Notes: generated from the sequence alone by a model not told the origin. Positions 6,886 through 15,111 are shown, counted from the stretch's first letter. The stretch: 16,372 nt of DNA from Rhodospirillaceae bacterium UBA4468 (GCA_002389385.1 DGOK01000047.1:1-16372); one strand, 5' to 3'. Program-made: numbers and translations.

Positions 6886-8701
6886 TGGTGGCTATCTCCG
6901 AATCTCCGGGTCCCATGGCATTATAAAGCGGCCACTCGCCACGCGCCACTGCATCTAGTGACGGTAACGGTTGGCCGAGGCGGTCCCGATAAATCCAGAA
7001 GTTTGTTAGGACGCGCTCGACAAAGTTGCGCGTTTCAAACGACGGAATACTTTCAATAAAGAAAATCGGGTCATCCAAGTACTTGGTATTGCGTTTCCAC
7101 TTTCGCAAGTTGCCGGGCCCACCATTCCAAGCCACCGCAAGCTTGAACAGGTTCATCGACACATCTTTTTCGTCCAGAAGCATCGCAATATAACGCTGAC
7201 CCAACTCGAGGTTTGTCTCAGGCGTATAAAGCTTCGCACGTTCCCGGTACGGCACACCGGTGGACCGTGCAACAAAACGCGCCGTCCTTGGCATTAACTG
7301 CATAAGGCCGCGTGCGCCCGCCCAGCTTTTGGCATTCGGGTTAAACCGACTTTCCTGGCGGATCAGTGCGTAAACCAATGCACGATCAACACTAAATCCG
7401 GCGACCGGAATGTAATCCGGGATCGGGTAAGCTGCGCCATCATAGCCGCCACCGTTCGGGTATAAGAACGTATCAAGACGCACGGCCAAAGATGCAATGT
7501 TCCCGCGTGATGCCAGCGCGTGAATGCCTTCAAGCAAGCCGCGGTCAGCACCCTGTGCAAAATCACGAAGTTCAGATTCTGCAAGTGTATCATCATTAAT
7601 TTGCATCAGGGCGATGGCGCGCTTGCCACGTGGATGCTGTACGAGTTGATCCAACGTATTGCCTTTGAATACCGGCGGTGCCCATTGAAACGGCAGGTCC
7701 TGGCCTAAAAGACGGGTTGCCAAAATGCCGTAGAATGTTCGTGGGTGCTTGGCCGCGCGTTCAAGCAACGCGATAACGCCCTTAGGCTTGTGTGCAGCCA
7801 TCGAGGCGCGTGCAGCCCAGAAAGCGCCTGACGATGCCATCCATCCGCTGACGCCTGGATTGTTTGCGGCCGCCTTGAAGTGTTCCGCAGCGTCACTGAA
7901 TTTCTCAGCACGCCATAAAACAAGGCCCGCAGTCCAATGCCCTTTGGGTAAATATTTTCCAGACCGTTTCAGTGCGGGCAAAGCCCATTCCAGCGCCCAA
8001 TCATCCCGACCATCGATAAAATACCCTTTGGCCAAGCCCACGCGGGCTTCGTCATATTCAACCGTCGACAGCAAGCGCTTGGTATCTTTTTGTGTGATCA
8101 GGCGCTTGGCAACTAATGTATGCCCCCGTCGCAAGGTACGCTTAATACGCTTACGAAGGTTACGGGCTTCGCGGCGCTCAGCCATGGATAATTTACGGCT
8201 TGGGATATGGATACGTTTGAACGATGGGCGCACCTGAACAACGCCCGATGCTTTCATGCGCTGTGGTGGCTCAGGTCGCTTCCAATTTGACGGACGGCGA
8301 CGTTTCGCCAATATGTAAATGACGCTTGCGTTTGGATGATCCGCATACTTTGCCATCCACGCCTTGAGTTCTTTGTATTTTGAGCGGTATTTGGTCGGAT
8401 GCATGTAACGTTGATAAAGAACGTGGCCCAATAGAATAGCGTCGTCTAGGCGCTTGATCAGCTTATCCGCTGACGTCCAGTTGCCATCTTTTTGCAGCTC
8501 AAAAATTCGTTGATAAAGTCTGATGTCAGCTTCGGCGAGAACGTTTGGCAAAGACATAGGTTGAGACGCGTCAGACGACGCATACGCATGATGCGGCACA
8601 GCGACCACACCAAACGTCAGAATCCCCCACATTGCTGAAACGGTGCACAGCAACCGAAACCCATTCTTCATCTTAACCAATGGACGAAACCCCTTAGTCA
8701 C
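6869..8701 (-). CDS. slt: Periplasmic soluble lytic murein transglycosylase
   Basis: Up to 610 residues from GTG 8701. It is a periplasmic enzyme cleaving the MurNAc–GlcNAc bond of peptidoglycan to a 1,6-anhydro product. The N-terminus has a signal peptide (FRLLCTVSAMWGILTFGVV then HHAYA), best framed by the ATG at 8671. TTG 8680 and GTG 8701 remain possible, because AAGGGG near 8690 suits TTG 8680 better than ATG 8671. A long helical-repeat region follows, including WALEWALPAL, HWTAGLVLWRAEKF and GAFWAARA. The C-terminal SLT domain carries catalytic Glu450 in LIRQESRFNP, then WAGARGLMQLMPRTAR, LELGQRYIAMLL and AVAWNGGPGNLRKW. All family landmarks are present. It is first in the operon, overlapping moaB by 17 bases. 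Confidence 0.93.
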   Translation of the reverse strand: MTKGFRPLVKMKNGFRLLCTVSAMWGILTFGVVAVPHHAYASSDASQPMSLPNVLAEADIRLYQRIFELQKDGNWTSADKLIKRLDDAILLGHVLYQRYMHPTKYRSKYKELKAWMAKYADHPNASVIYILAKRRRPSNWKRPEPPQRMKASGVVQVRPSFKRIHIPSRKLSMAERREARNLRKRIKRTLRRGHTLVAKRLITQKDTKRLLSTVEYDEARVGLAKGYFIDGRDDWALEWALPALKRSGKYLPKGHWTAGLVLWRAEKFSDAAEHFKAAANNPGVSGWMASSGAFWAARASMAAHKPKGVIALLERAAKHPRTFYGILATRLLGQDLPFQWAPPVFKGNTLDQLVQHPRGKRAIALMQINDDTLAESELRDFAQGADRGLLEGIHALASRGNIASLAVRLDTFLYPNGGGYDGAAYPIPDYIPVAGFSVDRALVYALIRQESRFNPNAKSWAGARGLMQLMPRTARFVARSTGVPYRERAKLYTPETNLELGQRYIAMLLDEKDVSMNLFKLAVAWNGGPGNLRKWKRNTKYLDDPIFFIESIPSFETRNFVERVLTNFWIYRDRLGQPLPSLDAVARGEWPLYNAMGPGDSEIATNAPVN

Positions 8702-8822
8702 ACAACGGTCTGTCTATACCCGATCCGGGGGATCGCCGCAACTCGCATGACCTATTTGTGACGTCGAGGAGAGACTTGGAAACCCATGCCAGGTTGTTAC
8801 ACTCGACGATCAACGGAATAGC
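8702..8822. promoter_or_regulatory. Divergent promoter region between slt and the MmgE/PrpD gene
   Basis: This 121-bp gap must contain the promoters of both divergent genes. The only structure I can point to is a perfect inverted repeat, CGATCC-GGG-GGATCG at 8721-8735 (6-bp arms, 3-base centre), which could be an operator half-site pair or a small hairpin. It has no T-tract, so it is not an intrinsic terminator. No confident -35/-10 pair was recognised. Confidence 0.35.
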
Positions 8823-10226
8823 TTGAGCACACCCATGACCATCCCATCATCATCTTTAAATAATAATGCGTCAGAACAGCTTGCTGGATTCTGCGCAAAC
8901 CTCCGCTTTGAAGATATTCCAGCTGACGTTATCGCGCATATCAAACTATCGATTCTTGATGGTCTTGGATGCTGTTTGGTGGGTTCCACCTTGCCTTGGA
9001 CACGCAAAGTCAGAGACATGATTGATGCTGAGGATGCTGCGCCCATCGCGAGCCTTTTGGGGTCGTCAGATAAGGTGTCGCTCAGTGGTGCTATTCTCGT
9101 TAACGCGACGGCAGGTCATGCGTTTGAACTGGATGACATTCACCGCGAAGCTATTTTACATCCAAATTCCATAGCCGTGCCGGTGGCCCTGAATACGGCG
9201 CAATTTTTAGGCAGTGCATCTGGTAAAGATATCCTGACCGCGATTATCGCTGGATACGAAGTCGGAAACCGAGTTGGTGCGGCTGCGGGTACAGACCTTT
9301 TATTACGTGGCTTTCACCCTCAAGGTGCCGTTGGTCCCTTTTGTGGCGCCGCAACAGCATCAAACATGATGCGCTTGAATGCAGATAAAACCCGCGACGC
9401 CCTGGGCATCGCCGGATCGTTTGGATCAGGACTTATGGCAGCGCAAGAAGGGGCAATGGTGAAACGCCTCCATTCCGGTCATGCCGCCGAAGCCGGGGTC
9501 CGCGGTGCCTTGTTAGCAAAGCGCGGATTCACTGGCATTTCAGATGTGGTTGAAGCCGAATACGGCGGTTTCCTATCGACATTCTCTGGCGGCGTGAATA
9601 CCGAACGCGCAACGGCTGGACTTGGTAGCACCTGGGAAACGCTTGCGACCGGATTTAAACCTCACGCCACAGTGACCAGCATCCATTCTGCACTTGATGC
9701 CCTTGGTATGATCATGCGGGACAACAATTTGGTCGTTGGCGATATCGCGCATATTCATGCGGGTGTCAGCCATCCAACACATGTGCATTGTGCCTGGCCT
9801 TACAAAGCCCAAAGCATCACGGCGGCACAAATGAACATCTATTATGGTCTCGCGATGATCGCCTTATTTGGGGTAGCGTTTGTTCAACAATTCGATGCTG
9901 ATAAAATCAGTGATCCAGATGTTATGGCCTTCACGAAGTGTATCACAGCCAGCGTCGACCCGGATATTGAGGCGCGTGGCCATGCTTTCCGTCACATGGC
10001 CCGCGTACGAGTCGAGACTGCGGATGGTCAAACCTTTGAGCGAGAGGTTACCCATCGACGCGGCAGCCCCGAGAATCCAATTTCACCGGCTGAAGTCATA
10101 GCAAAATTTCGAACTCTGGCCGCTAGCGTGTTAACCCCAGACGCAACCAACGATGTTATCACAATTGTCGACACGCTTGATGATCAACAAGATATGTCCA
10201 CACTGATGCAGGCGTTGACGCCTTAA
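8823..10226 (+). CDS. MmgE/PrpD family protein
   Basis: A 467-residue member of the MmgE/PrpD family, whose characterised relatives include 2-methylcitrate dehydratase, cis-aconitate decarboxylase and aconitate isomerase-like enzymes. Conserved features are LAGFCANLRFEDIPADVI, KLSILDGLGCCLVGS, ATAGHAFELDDIHREAILHP (the active-site region around residues 98-117), AIIAGYEVGNRVGAA, GFHPQGAVGPFCGAA and VKRLHSGHAAEAGV, with FKPHATVTSIHSALDA later. The length is normal and no lesion is seen. The start is uncertain. TTG 8823 has GGAA four bases upstream, while ATG 8835 would drop four residues and has no better RBS. The family is too broad to name a substrate. Its stop lies 2 bp from the stop of the convergent SDR gene, with no terminator between them. 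Confidence 0.87.
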   Translation: MSTPMTIPSSSLNNNASEQLAGFCANLRFEDIPADVIAHIKLSILDGLGCCLVGSTLPWTRKVRDMIDAEDAAPIASLLGSSDKVSLSGAILVNATAGHAFELDDIHREAILHPNSIAVPVALNTAQFLGSASGKDILTAIIAGYEVGNRVGAAAGTDLLLRGFHPQGAVGPFCGAATASNMMRLNADKTRDALGIAGSFGSGLMAAQEGAMVKRLHSGHAAEAGVRGALLAKRGFTGISDVVEAEYGGFLSTFSGGVNTERATAGLGSTWETLATGFKPHATVTSIHSALDALGMIMRDNNLVVGDIAHIHAGVSHPTHVHCAWPYKAQSITAAQMNIYYGLAMIALFGVAFVQQFDADKISDPDVMAFTKCITASVDPDIEARGHAFRHMARVRVETADGQTFEREVTHRRGSPENPISPAEVIAKFRTLAASVLTPDATNDVITIVDTLDDQQDMSTLMQALTP

Positions 10227-10228
10227 GG

Positions 10229-10909
10229 TTAAAACTTTTCAACGAACGGGCGTAGTTCCATTTCCCAGGTCCAGGCAGATTTGGGTTGATTATGAAGATG
10301 GAAGTACGAGTCTGCAATCGCATCTGGATCAAGTTCGCCTGTCGCAACGGAGGCCGACTTACTAATGCCACCATCAATAATAAAGTGGCCGACATGAATG
10401 CCTTGTGGTGCCAGTTCACGTGCCATGCTTTGTGCCATACCGCGCAGGCCAAACTTCCCCATCGCGAAGGTTGCTGAATTCACGTAGCCCTTCACACTCG
10501 CAGATGCGCCTGTAAAGAAGATCGAGCCAGACCCTCTGGACAGCATTACTTGCGCCGCAGCTTGTCCAACAAGGAACCCCCCATACGCAGTGATCGTGAT
10601 GGCATCTTTGACCGCAATCGGATCAATCTCGGCAATGGGTCCTCGCACGCGTGAGGACGCGTTAAAGATCACCAGTTCCGGCACGCCGTACGTCGACGTC
10701 GCCCAATCGAATAAAGCCTTCACCTGATCCAGATCGGTTACATCGCAAGCATGTGCAGCGCCATCGACGTCATCGACGAGGGCACTTAGCTTGTCTGTGT
10801 TTCGTGCAGCCAAAAGCGGCATCAGGCCCTCGGCACGTGCCTTTCGAGCCAGCGATGCACTTAGCCCTGCACCGGCACCAACGATTAAAGCATTCCGTGT
10901 TTCAGTCAT
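10229..10909 (-). CDS. Short-chain dehydrogenase/reductase family protein, Phe in place of catalytic Tyr
   Basis: A 226-residue Rossmann-fold SDR. The cofactor loop is GAGAGLSASLARKA (11-24), with CDVTD (55-59) for the adenine ring and FNASS (82-86), the NAG-equivalent. The catalytic Ser is in FFTGASAS (131-138). The YxxxK motif reads FAMGK (148-152), so the general-base Tyr is Phe while the Lys is kept. The following GLRGMAQSMARELAPQGIHV is typical. I recall that a subgroup of proteobacterial SDRs carries FxxxK at this site, so this may be a subfamily trait rather than a mutation. Oxidoreductase activity should not be assumed. The start ATG has GGGAGGG centred near 10918. Convergent with the MmgE/PrpD gene. 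Confidence 0.88.
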   Translation of the reverse strand: MTETRNALIVGAGAGLSASLARKARAEGLMPLLAARNTDKLSALVDDVDGAAHACDVTDLDQVKALFDWATSTYGVPELVIFNASSRVRGPIAEIDPIAVKDAITITAYGGFLVGQAAAQVMLSRGSGSIFFTGASASVKGYVNSATFAMGKFGLRGMAQSMARELAPQGIHVGHFIIDGGISKSASVATGELDPDAIADSYFHLHNQPKSAWTWEMELRPFVEKF

Positions 10910-10954
10910 TTCAGCCCTCCCAAAAGTTTAGTTCCATAGGCAAACCATATTTTG

Positions 10955-10990
10955 ATCATTTTGCACGCCCGCGCCAAGTATTGTACTTAA
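10955..10990 (+). promoter_or_regulatory. Duplicated promoter-like element upstream of EamA copy 1
   Basis: This 36-bp element recurs upstream of the second EamA gene (11945-11980) with 31 of 36 bases identical, each 13 bp before the respective ATG. It contains TTGCAC (10961-10966) and TACTTA (10984-10989) with 17-bp spacing, plausible as a sigma-70 promoter. If so, transcription would start only a few bases before the ATG, giving a nearly leaderless mRNA; no Shine-Dalgarno sequence is seen. Alternatively it is an operator carried along by the duplication. Confidence 0.45.
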
Positions 10991-11003
10991 GGTTCCTATC
11001 TGT

Positions 11004-11906
11004 ATGCGCCACCTCTCATTTGAAGGTACGATCATTTTCGAATTGCCCACCTACGTTTTGGCGCTTACCGCTTCGTTTCTGTATGCTCTGGGCTCGCAGT
11101 TTCAACACGTCGGCGTCCACACAATTGAGCCACGCTTGGGCACGATGCTCTCGATTGGTGCGAGTGCGGCGATCTTTTGGCTTGCCGCACCCTTCTATCT
11201 CAATGTCTCGAACTTCCTAATCCCAGCGATGCTGATTTTCATCGCATTGGGATTTATCCGCCCAGCTTTGTCGGCAAACCTGTCAGTTGCTGCGATACGT
11301 TATATTGGCCCCACATTGACGGAGACCTTAAGCGCAACAACACCGTTCTTTGCTGCAGCGTTTGGCATCCTCATTCTGGGTGAATTGCTGACATGGCAGA
11401 TTGCATTGGGAACTGCGGGCATAATTATCGCCGTTCTTGCTCTAACCCGCCAAAATAAAACAATCCCGTCCACGTGGCCACTTTGGGCATTGGCACTCCC
11501 CATCGGTGCCGCGGTGATCAGGTCCTTAGGCCATGGGTTTTCTAAGATCGGCATGCAAGATATCCCCGACCCTTACTTTGCCGGACTTGTTGCAATGACG
11601 GTTTCTTTCTTACTGACGGCAGGACTGCATATCAGGAAAGGTGAGCGTACAAAGATCAGTTTTAAACAATCAGGCACCTATTGGTTCTTAGCGGCAGGTG
11701 CGGTATTTTGCGTCGCGACATTCTTGCTAAACGTCGCCTTGTTGAAGGGTGATATTATTACGATCATCCCGATTGTCTCTGCATCACCTGTATTTACAAT
11801 GCTCCTCAGCATTTTCATTTTTAAACGTGAGACAATCAGTCTTCGTGTCTTGCTTGCCGTCGTGATTGTCATTCCATCGGTGGTGCTGATCGCCCTCAGT
11901 AAATAG
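11004..11906 (+). CDS. EamA/DMT-family transporter, copy 1
   Basis: A 300-residue, very hydrophobic inner-membrane protein with about ten predicted helices arranged as two EamA repeats, as in the drug/metabolite transporter superfamily. Recognisable parts are ALTASFLYALGSQFQHVGV (first helix and loop), IEPRLGTMLSIGASAAIFWL, LGFIRPALSANLSVAAIRYIG, ATTPFFAAAFGILILGE at the end of repeat one, and the matching SPVFTMLLSIFIFKRETISL in repeat two. Substrate unknown. The ATG at 11004 is supported by its equivalent position in the second copy. No RBS is visible, and the gene may be read from a very short leader. It is followed after 39 bp by the duplicated promoter element and a paralogue about four-fifths identical by eye. 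Confidence 0.88.
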   Translation: MRHLSFEGTIIFELPTYVLALTASFLYALGSQFQHVGVHTIEPRLGTMLSIGASAAIFWLAAPFYLNVSNFLIPAMLIFIALGFIRPALSANLSVAAIRYIGPTLTETLSATTPFFAAAFGILILGELLTWQIALGTAGIIIAVLALTRQNKTIPSTWPLWALALPIGAAVIRSLGHGFSKIGMQDIPDPYFAGLVAMTVSFLLTAGLHIRKGERTKISFKQSGTYWFLAAGAVFCVATFLLNVALLKGDIITIIPIVSASPVFTMLLSIFIFKRETISLRVLLAVVIVIPSVVLIALSK

Positions 11907-11944
11907 CTTACATTTATTTGTACACATAAACGGCGCGCATCTTA

Positions 11945-11980
11945 ATCATTTTGCGCACACGCGCCAAGTGATGTACTTAA
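11945..11980 (+). promoter_or_regulatory. Duplicated promoter-like element upstream of EamA copy 2
   Basis: Second copy of the 36-bp element at 10955-10990, with TTGCGC (11951-11956) and TACTTA (11974-11979) again 17 bp apart. The shared core GCGCCAAGT and the ending TGTACTTAA are unchanged. Conservation next to a diverged coding copy hints that the element mattered after duplication. Confidence 0.42.
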
Positions 11981-11993
11981 AGGCGAAACCCTC

Positions 11994-12895
11994 ATGCGCT
12001 TTATATTTAAAGGTCCACGCTTATTCCTGAAATACCGACATATGTTCTGGCTTTGATTGCATCGTTCCTGTTTGCCTTAGGCTCACAGTTTCAGCATGTC
12101 GGTGTCCAAACGATTGAGCCCCGTATCGGCACGATGCTCTCGATTGGATCAAGCGCTGCGATTTACTGGCTCGCTGCACCTTTCTTGCTCAATGTCTCAA
12201 ACTTTCTGATCCCGGCAACATTGATTTTCGTGGCATTAGGTTTTGTCCGCCCAGCCTTATCGGCAAACCTCTCCGTTGCTGCGATCCGGCATCTGGGGCC
12301 CACGTTGACGGCGACGTTAAGCGCCACATCACCGTTATTTGGTGCGGTGTTTGGCATCCTTATTCTGGGCGAGATGCTGACATGGCAGATTGCATTGGGT
12401 ACGGGCGGTATTATCTTATCAGTGCTGGCGCTAACCCGGCGTGACAAAAAAGTGCCAACCACATGGCCACTTTGGGCATTGGCGCTCCCCGTTGGTGCGG
12501 CGGTGATCCGGTCGTTTGGCCACGGGTTTTCCAAGATCGGCATGGAGTCTATTCCGGACCCATATTATGCTGGCCTTGTTGCATTCACCGTCTCATTGTT
12601 GCTGACAGCCGGCCTCCATGTGCGCAAAGGTGAGCGTACAAAGATTAGTTTCCGGCAATCCGGCACTTATTGGTTCTTGGCAGCAGGCACGCTGTTTTGC
12701 CTCGCCACGTTCTCACTGAATACAGCCTTGTTGGATGGCGACATTATCACGATCGTGCCTATTGTCGCAGCTGCACCGGTGTTTTCGATGCTACTCAGCA
12801 TTCTGATTTTTAGGCGCGAGACAATTAGTCTGCGCGTCTTACTTGCGGTCGCAATTGTGATGCCGTCCGTGATCCTAATCGCACTCGGCGAATAA
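11994..12895 (+). pseudogene. EamA/DMT-family transporter, copy 2, frameshifted at the 5' end
   Basis: The homologous ATG is at 11994, in the same position relative to the promoter element as in copy 1, but its frame stops at TGA 12054-12056. The transporter frame is one base off. It is open from 12011, after TAA 12008-12010, and first resembles copy 1 at ATTCCTGAAATACCG (12021 onward), so a net one-base loss lies between about 12006 and 12021. Downstream it is complete: FALGSQFQHVGV, IEPRIGTMLSIGSS, RPALSANLSVAAIRHLG, FGILILGEMLTWQIALG, and so on to TAA 12893-12895. There are many synonymous differences from copy 1, suggesting long selection before the lesion. Translation could only begin at weak codons such as CTG 12047 or TTG 12053, cutting the first helix. 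It could be a recent pseudogene, or it could use a non-ATG start. Confidence 0.7.
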
Positions 12896-13461
12896 AACTG
12901 AGGACGCATCTTCGACAAGATTGTGTCGACCGAGATCGGCCAGCCACCCTTAACGGCAAGATAGATCAGCGGGAAAATCCATAACAATTGCTGATCCGCA
13001 ATAACTGAGTCATGTACGCATTCGAACCTGGCGCCAATGCTTGCGGTATCGAGACCGTGGAATTGAATATCGACAATGCTCATCACGACAATGAAGCCAA
13101 TCAGGCTGACATTGGTGAGCCGTGTGAACACGCCAAGCAACAACATAATTGGCAATACAAACTCGGCGCAAGTCCCCGCCAGCACAATGATCTTCCACGG
13201 GAACAAGTTAATCGCTGAAATATCATATCCAGCAGCTTCGGCAATCGACGGCAAGATCTGCGCGTAAGCACCGATCTGCAGAATGAACATATCCGGAAAT
13301 CCGCTGCCAACTTTGGTCGCAACAGAGTTTAAAAAGAACACCAGTAATACGGATGAGAACACTATCCGCGCGGCGAGCCCTAAAAACCAGTTACCCGCCA
13401 AACCCTCAACGGCACCAAAAACGCGGTCATGCAATCCAATACCTAATTTCACGATCCCCAT
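12667..13461 (-). CDS. DoxX-family membrane protein of the bufferin operon, with run-on antisense C-terminus
   Basis: The first ~187 residues are a DoxX-type inner-membrane protein of four helices: AARIVFSSVLLVFFLNSVATKVGSG, WKIIVLAGTCAEFVLPIMLLLGVFTRL, SLIGFIVVMSIVDIQFHG, and LLWIFPLIYLAVKGGWPISVD. DoxX proteins commonly close bufferin operons, where they are thought to act in the membrane during redox or copper stress. The gene starts 16 bp after bufC, with AGGGG before the ATG at a long spacing of 11-12 bases. It lacks a stop at the expected place near 12900. The frame crosses the end of the convergent EamA copy 2 and continues about 76 residues purely as its antisense, ending at 12667. 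The genuine stop was probably lost by mutation or rearrangement. Whether the extended protein folds is unknown. Confidence 0.75.
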   Translation of the reverse strand: MGIVKLGIGLHDRVFGAVEGLAGNWFLGLAARIVFSSVLLVFFLNSVATKVGSGFPDMFILQIGAYAQILPSIAEAAGYDISAINLFPWKIIVLAGTCAEFVLPIMLLLGVFTRLTNVSLIGFIVVMSIVDIQFHGLDTASIGARFECVHDSVIADQQLLWIFPLIYLAVKGGWPISVDTILSKMRPQFYSPSAIRITDGITIATASKTRRLIVSRLKIRMLSSIENTGAAATIGTIVIMSPSNKAVFSENVARQNSVPAAKNQ

Positions 13462-13477
13462 GAATGTATCCCCTATT

Positions 13478-14227
13478 TTATGTGTTGATTATGACGTCGG
13501 TGATCACACCGGCCAAAAAGAGTTCTGTTAAATGCTGTGACGGATCCAACCCATCAATATTTTCGAGTGCCTCGCATGCTGTACCCAATGCCATGCCTGA
13601 TCTAAGCGCATCTGCAAATGCATAAGATACTTCGGATACAATTGATATCTGGACATCCAATTGAGGCCGAACAATCATCATATGTTCAGGCATCGACTGA
13701 AGGCCCGACAGGTCAGGCGCGTCATTTTCCTGATGCGCATGCCAGATTGATGCGACCGGCCATTCAGAATTCAACAAATGACATGGTGGATGCAGTCTGA
13801 ATGTAATCGTATCCAATTTATCTTCGGGAATAGTGCCCAGTACATCTAACGTTGCGGGATCAGCATCTGCCGCGTGATAGGCGCGAAGCCATGCATATTC
13901 AACCAACGCGATGTCGTCCAAATATGGGATGCTCGCTGCGGGCGGGAATGTAGCAATAAAGGCGCTGAATGTATCCCCGTATTCCATCAACAATGGCGAT
14001 GTTGGTTTATTCTGCTGCACATAGACCTGTGCCATACCTGCGAAAAACTCATCACCAACCAGCATTTTAACAACCGAGAATGCCTGACCTAAGGCTTCAC
14101 TAAGACTGACGGCAACATTGTTCCGGTAGATGTTAAATCGCTCAGTCGTGGCGACCATATCCTGCGGCATGGGCGCATCTGCATCCGTTATGGATGCGCT
14201 GAAATTGGATTGGAGATCATGCCACAT
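13478..14227 (-). CDS. bufC: DUF2063 protein, bufferin maturation partner BufC
   Basis: A DUF2063 protein of about 249 residues, the partner that presents the precursor peptide to the DUF692 enzyme in bufferin and related RiPP operons. Characteristic motifs are RFNIYRNNVAVSLSEALGQAF, VVKMLVGDEFFAGMAQVYV, TSPLLMEYGDTFSAFIATF, IPYLDDIALVEYAWLRAYHAAD, and a beta-rich C-terminal domain with ECA-like segments ending ELFLAGVITDVI. I place the start at ATG 14227 (MWHDLQ), overlapping the end of bufB by 11 bases. ATG 14239, four residues earlier, is equally possible, while the longest frame (14317) is bufB antisense-free overlap in another frame and not family-like. The gene itself appears intact. 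Confidence 0.85.
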   Translation of the reverse strand: MWHDLQSNFSASITDADAPMPQDMVATTERFNIYRNNVAVSLSEALGQAFSVVKMLVGDEFFAGMAQVYVQQNKPTSPLLMEYGDTFSAFIATFPPAASIPYLDDIALVEYAWLRAYHAADADPATLDVLGTIPEDKLDTITFRLHPPCHLLNSEWPVASIWHAHQENDAPDLSGLQSMPEHMMIVRPQLDVQISIVSEVSYAFADALRSGMALGTACEALENIDGLDPSQHLTELFLAGVITDVIINT

Positions 14228-15083
14228 CGGTAATCTCATGATCTGACTTTCTAGCGTGAAGCGCTGTAGAAATTTTTTTAACTTCGCGGTAAAGATCCAC
14301 CCAATTCGGCAGATCATTATCCCATTCGATCAGCGCCGGAATATCAGACTTTTGGGTCAGCACTTGTGACAACAAAGCCATCATAGGCTCAGAGGTGACC
14401 CCATCATGTGCATCAATCAGCATCATACTTCCATCGGAATCTTCAACCGTCGCATGACCCGCGACATGAATTTCACCGACATGATCCAATGGGAAGCGCG
14501 CGATATAATCATGCGTATCCCAGCCGTGATTAATAGCCGACACATAAACATTATTCACATCAAGCAAGAGCCCATATCAGGTTCGCTTTTGAACTTCAGC
14601 AATAAACGCAACTTCATCAAAATCATTGTCTGCAAACTTGATATACGTTGATGGATTCTCAAGTAGCATCGTGCGGCCAACATGCGACTGCACCTGATCG
14701 ATATGTTCGACCACAATATTCAAAGTTTCATTGGTGTAGGGTAGCGCAAGCAAGTCATTCAGGTATGCACCCTGATGCGTTGACCACGCCAAATGTTCAG
14801 AAAAAAGTGCTGACTGATAGCGATTAACAAAACGCTTTAAGCGGTCCAGGTGATCCGTATCCAAATCATCCGCGCCGCCAATAGATAATCCCACCCCGTG
14901 TACCGAGATGGGATAATCAAATCGAAGTCTTTCAAGTTGGACATGAGAAGGGCCACCGGCATCCATATAATTCTCGGCATGGACCTCAAAAAATCCGACG
15001 TCCAGTTTTGCCTGAAGAATATCTGCGAAGTGACCAGCCTTAAAGCTGGCCCCCGCACGAAGTGGGACGGTTTGCGAAATCAT
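14217..15083 (-). pseudogene. bufB: DUF692 / MNIO-family bufferin maturase BufB, interrupted by an in-frame TGA
   Basis: A full-length (288-codon) DUF692 frame: a multinuclear non-haem iron-dependent oxidase (MNIO), a TIM-barrel enzyme that in bufferin systems converts Cys of the BufA precursor to thiooxazole-type rings. N-terminal landmarks are FFEVHAENYM (His35, Glu37), YPISVHGVGLSIGG (His62), FSEHLAWS (His97) and MLLENPSTY (Glu142). C-terminal landmarks are GLLLDVNNVYV (Asp175), GEIHVAGH (His206, His210), IDAHDG (Asp224, His226) and ALIEWDNDLP. TGA at 14577-14579 (codon 169) separates the two halves, where the family usually has Gly in TGCGLLLD; the next Cys is Tyr. The frame is not shifted. 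A protein stopping at 168 loses several metal ligands and should be inactive. The start at 15083 is fixed by the RBS at 15089-15096. Confidence 0.85.
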
Positions 15084-15088
15084 CACGG

Positions 15089-15096
15089 CCCCCTCC
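15089..15096 (-). promoter_or_regulatory. RBS deciding the bufB start
   Basis: GGAGGGGG on the minus strand ends five bases before ATG 15083. An upstream in-frame ATG at 15098 would place this sequence inside the coding region, so 15083 (MISQTVPLRAG) is preferred; it also begins where the DUF692 family begins. Confidence 0.65.
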
Positions 15097-15111
15097 ACCC
15101 AAATCTATTAG

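Noticed and set aside
8721..8735. CGATCC-GGG-GGATCG as an intrinsic terminator
   Set aside because: It lies between divergent starts, not after a gene, and has no T-run.
11300..12543. Long antisense frames opposite both EamA copies with similar sequences (11300-11554, 11678-11872, 12163-12543)
   Set aside because: They match each other only because the sense genes are paralogues. They have no RBS and no family resemblance.
14577..14579. TGA in bufB as selenocysteine or as tryptophan under an alternative code
   Set aside because: The family has Gly at this site, not Cys or Trp, and other broken genes nearby use TAA and TAG as well. Normal UGA stops also end intact genes here, such as the DUF2063 partner's upstream overlap and slt neighbours.
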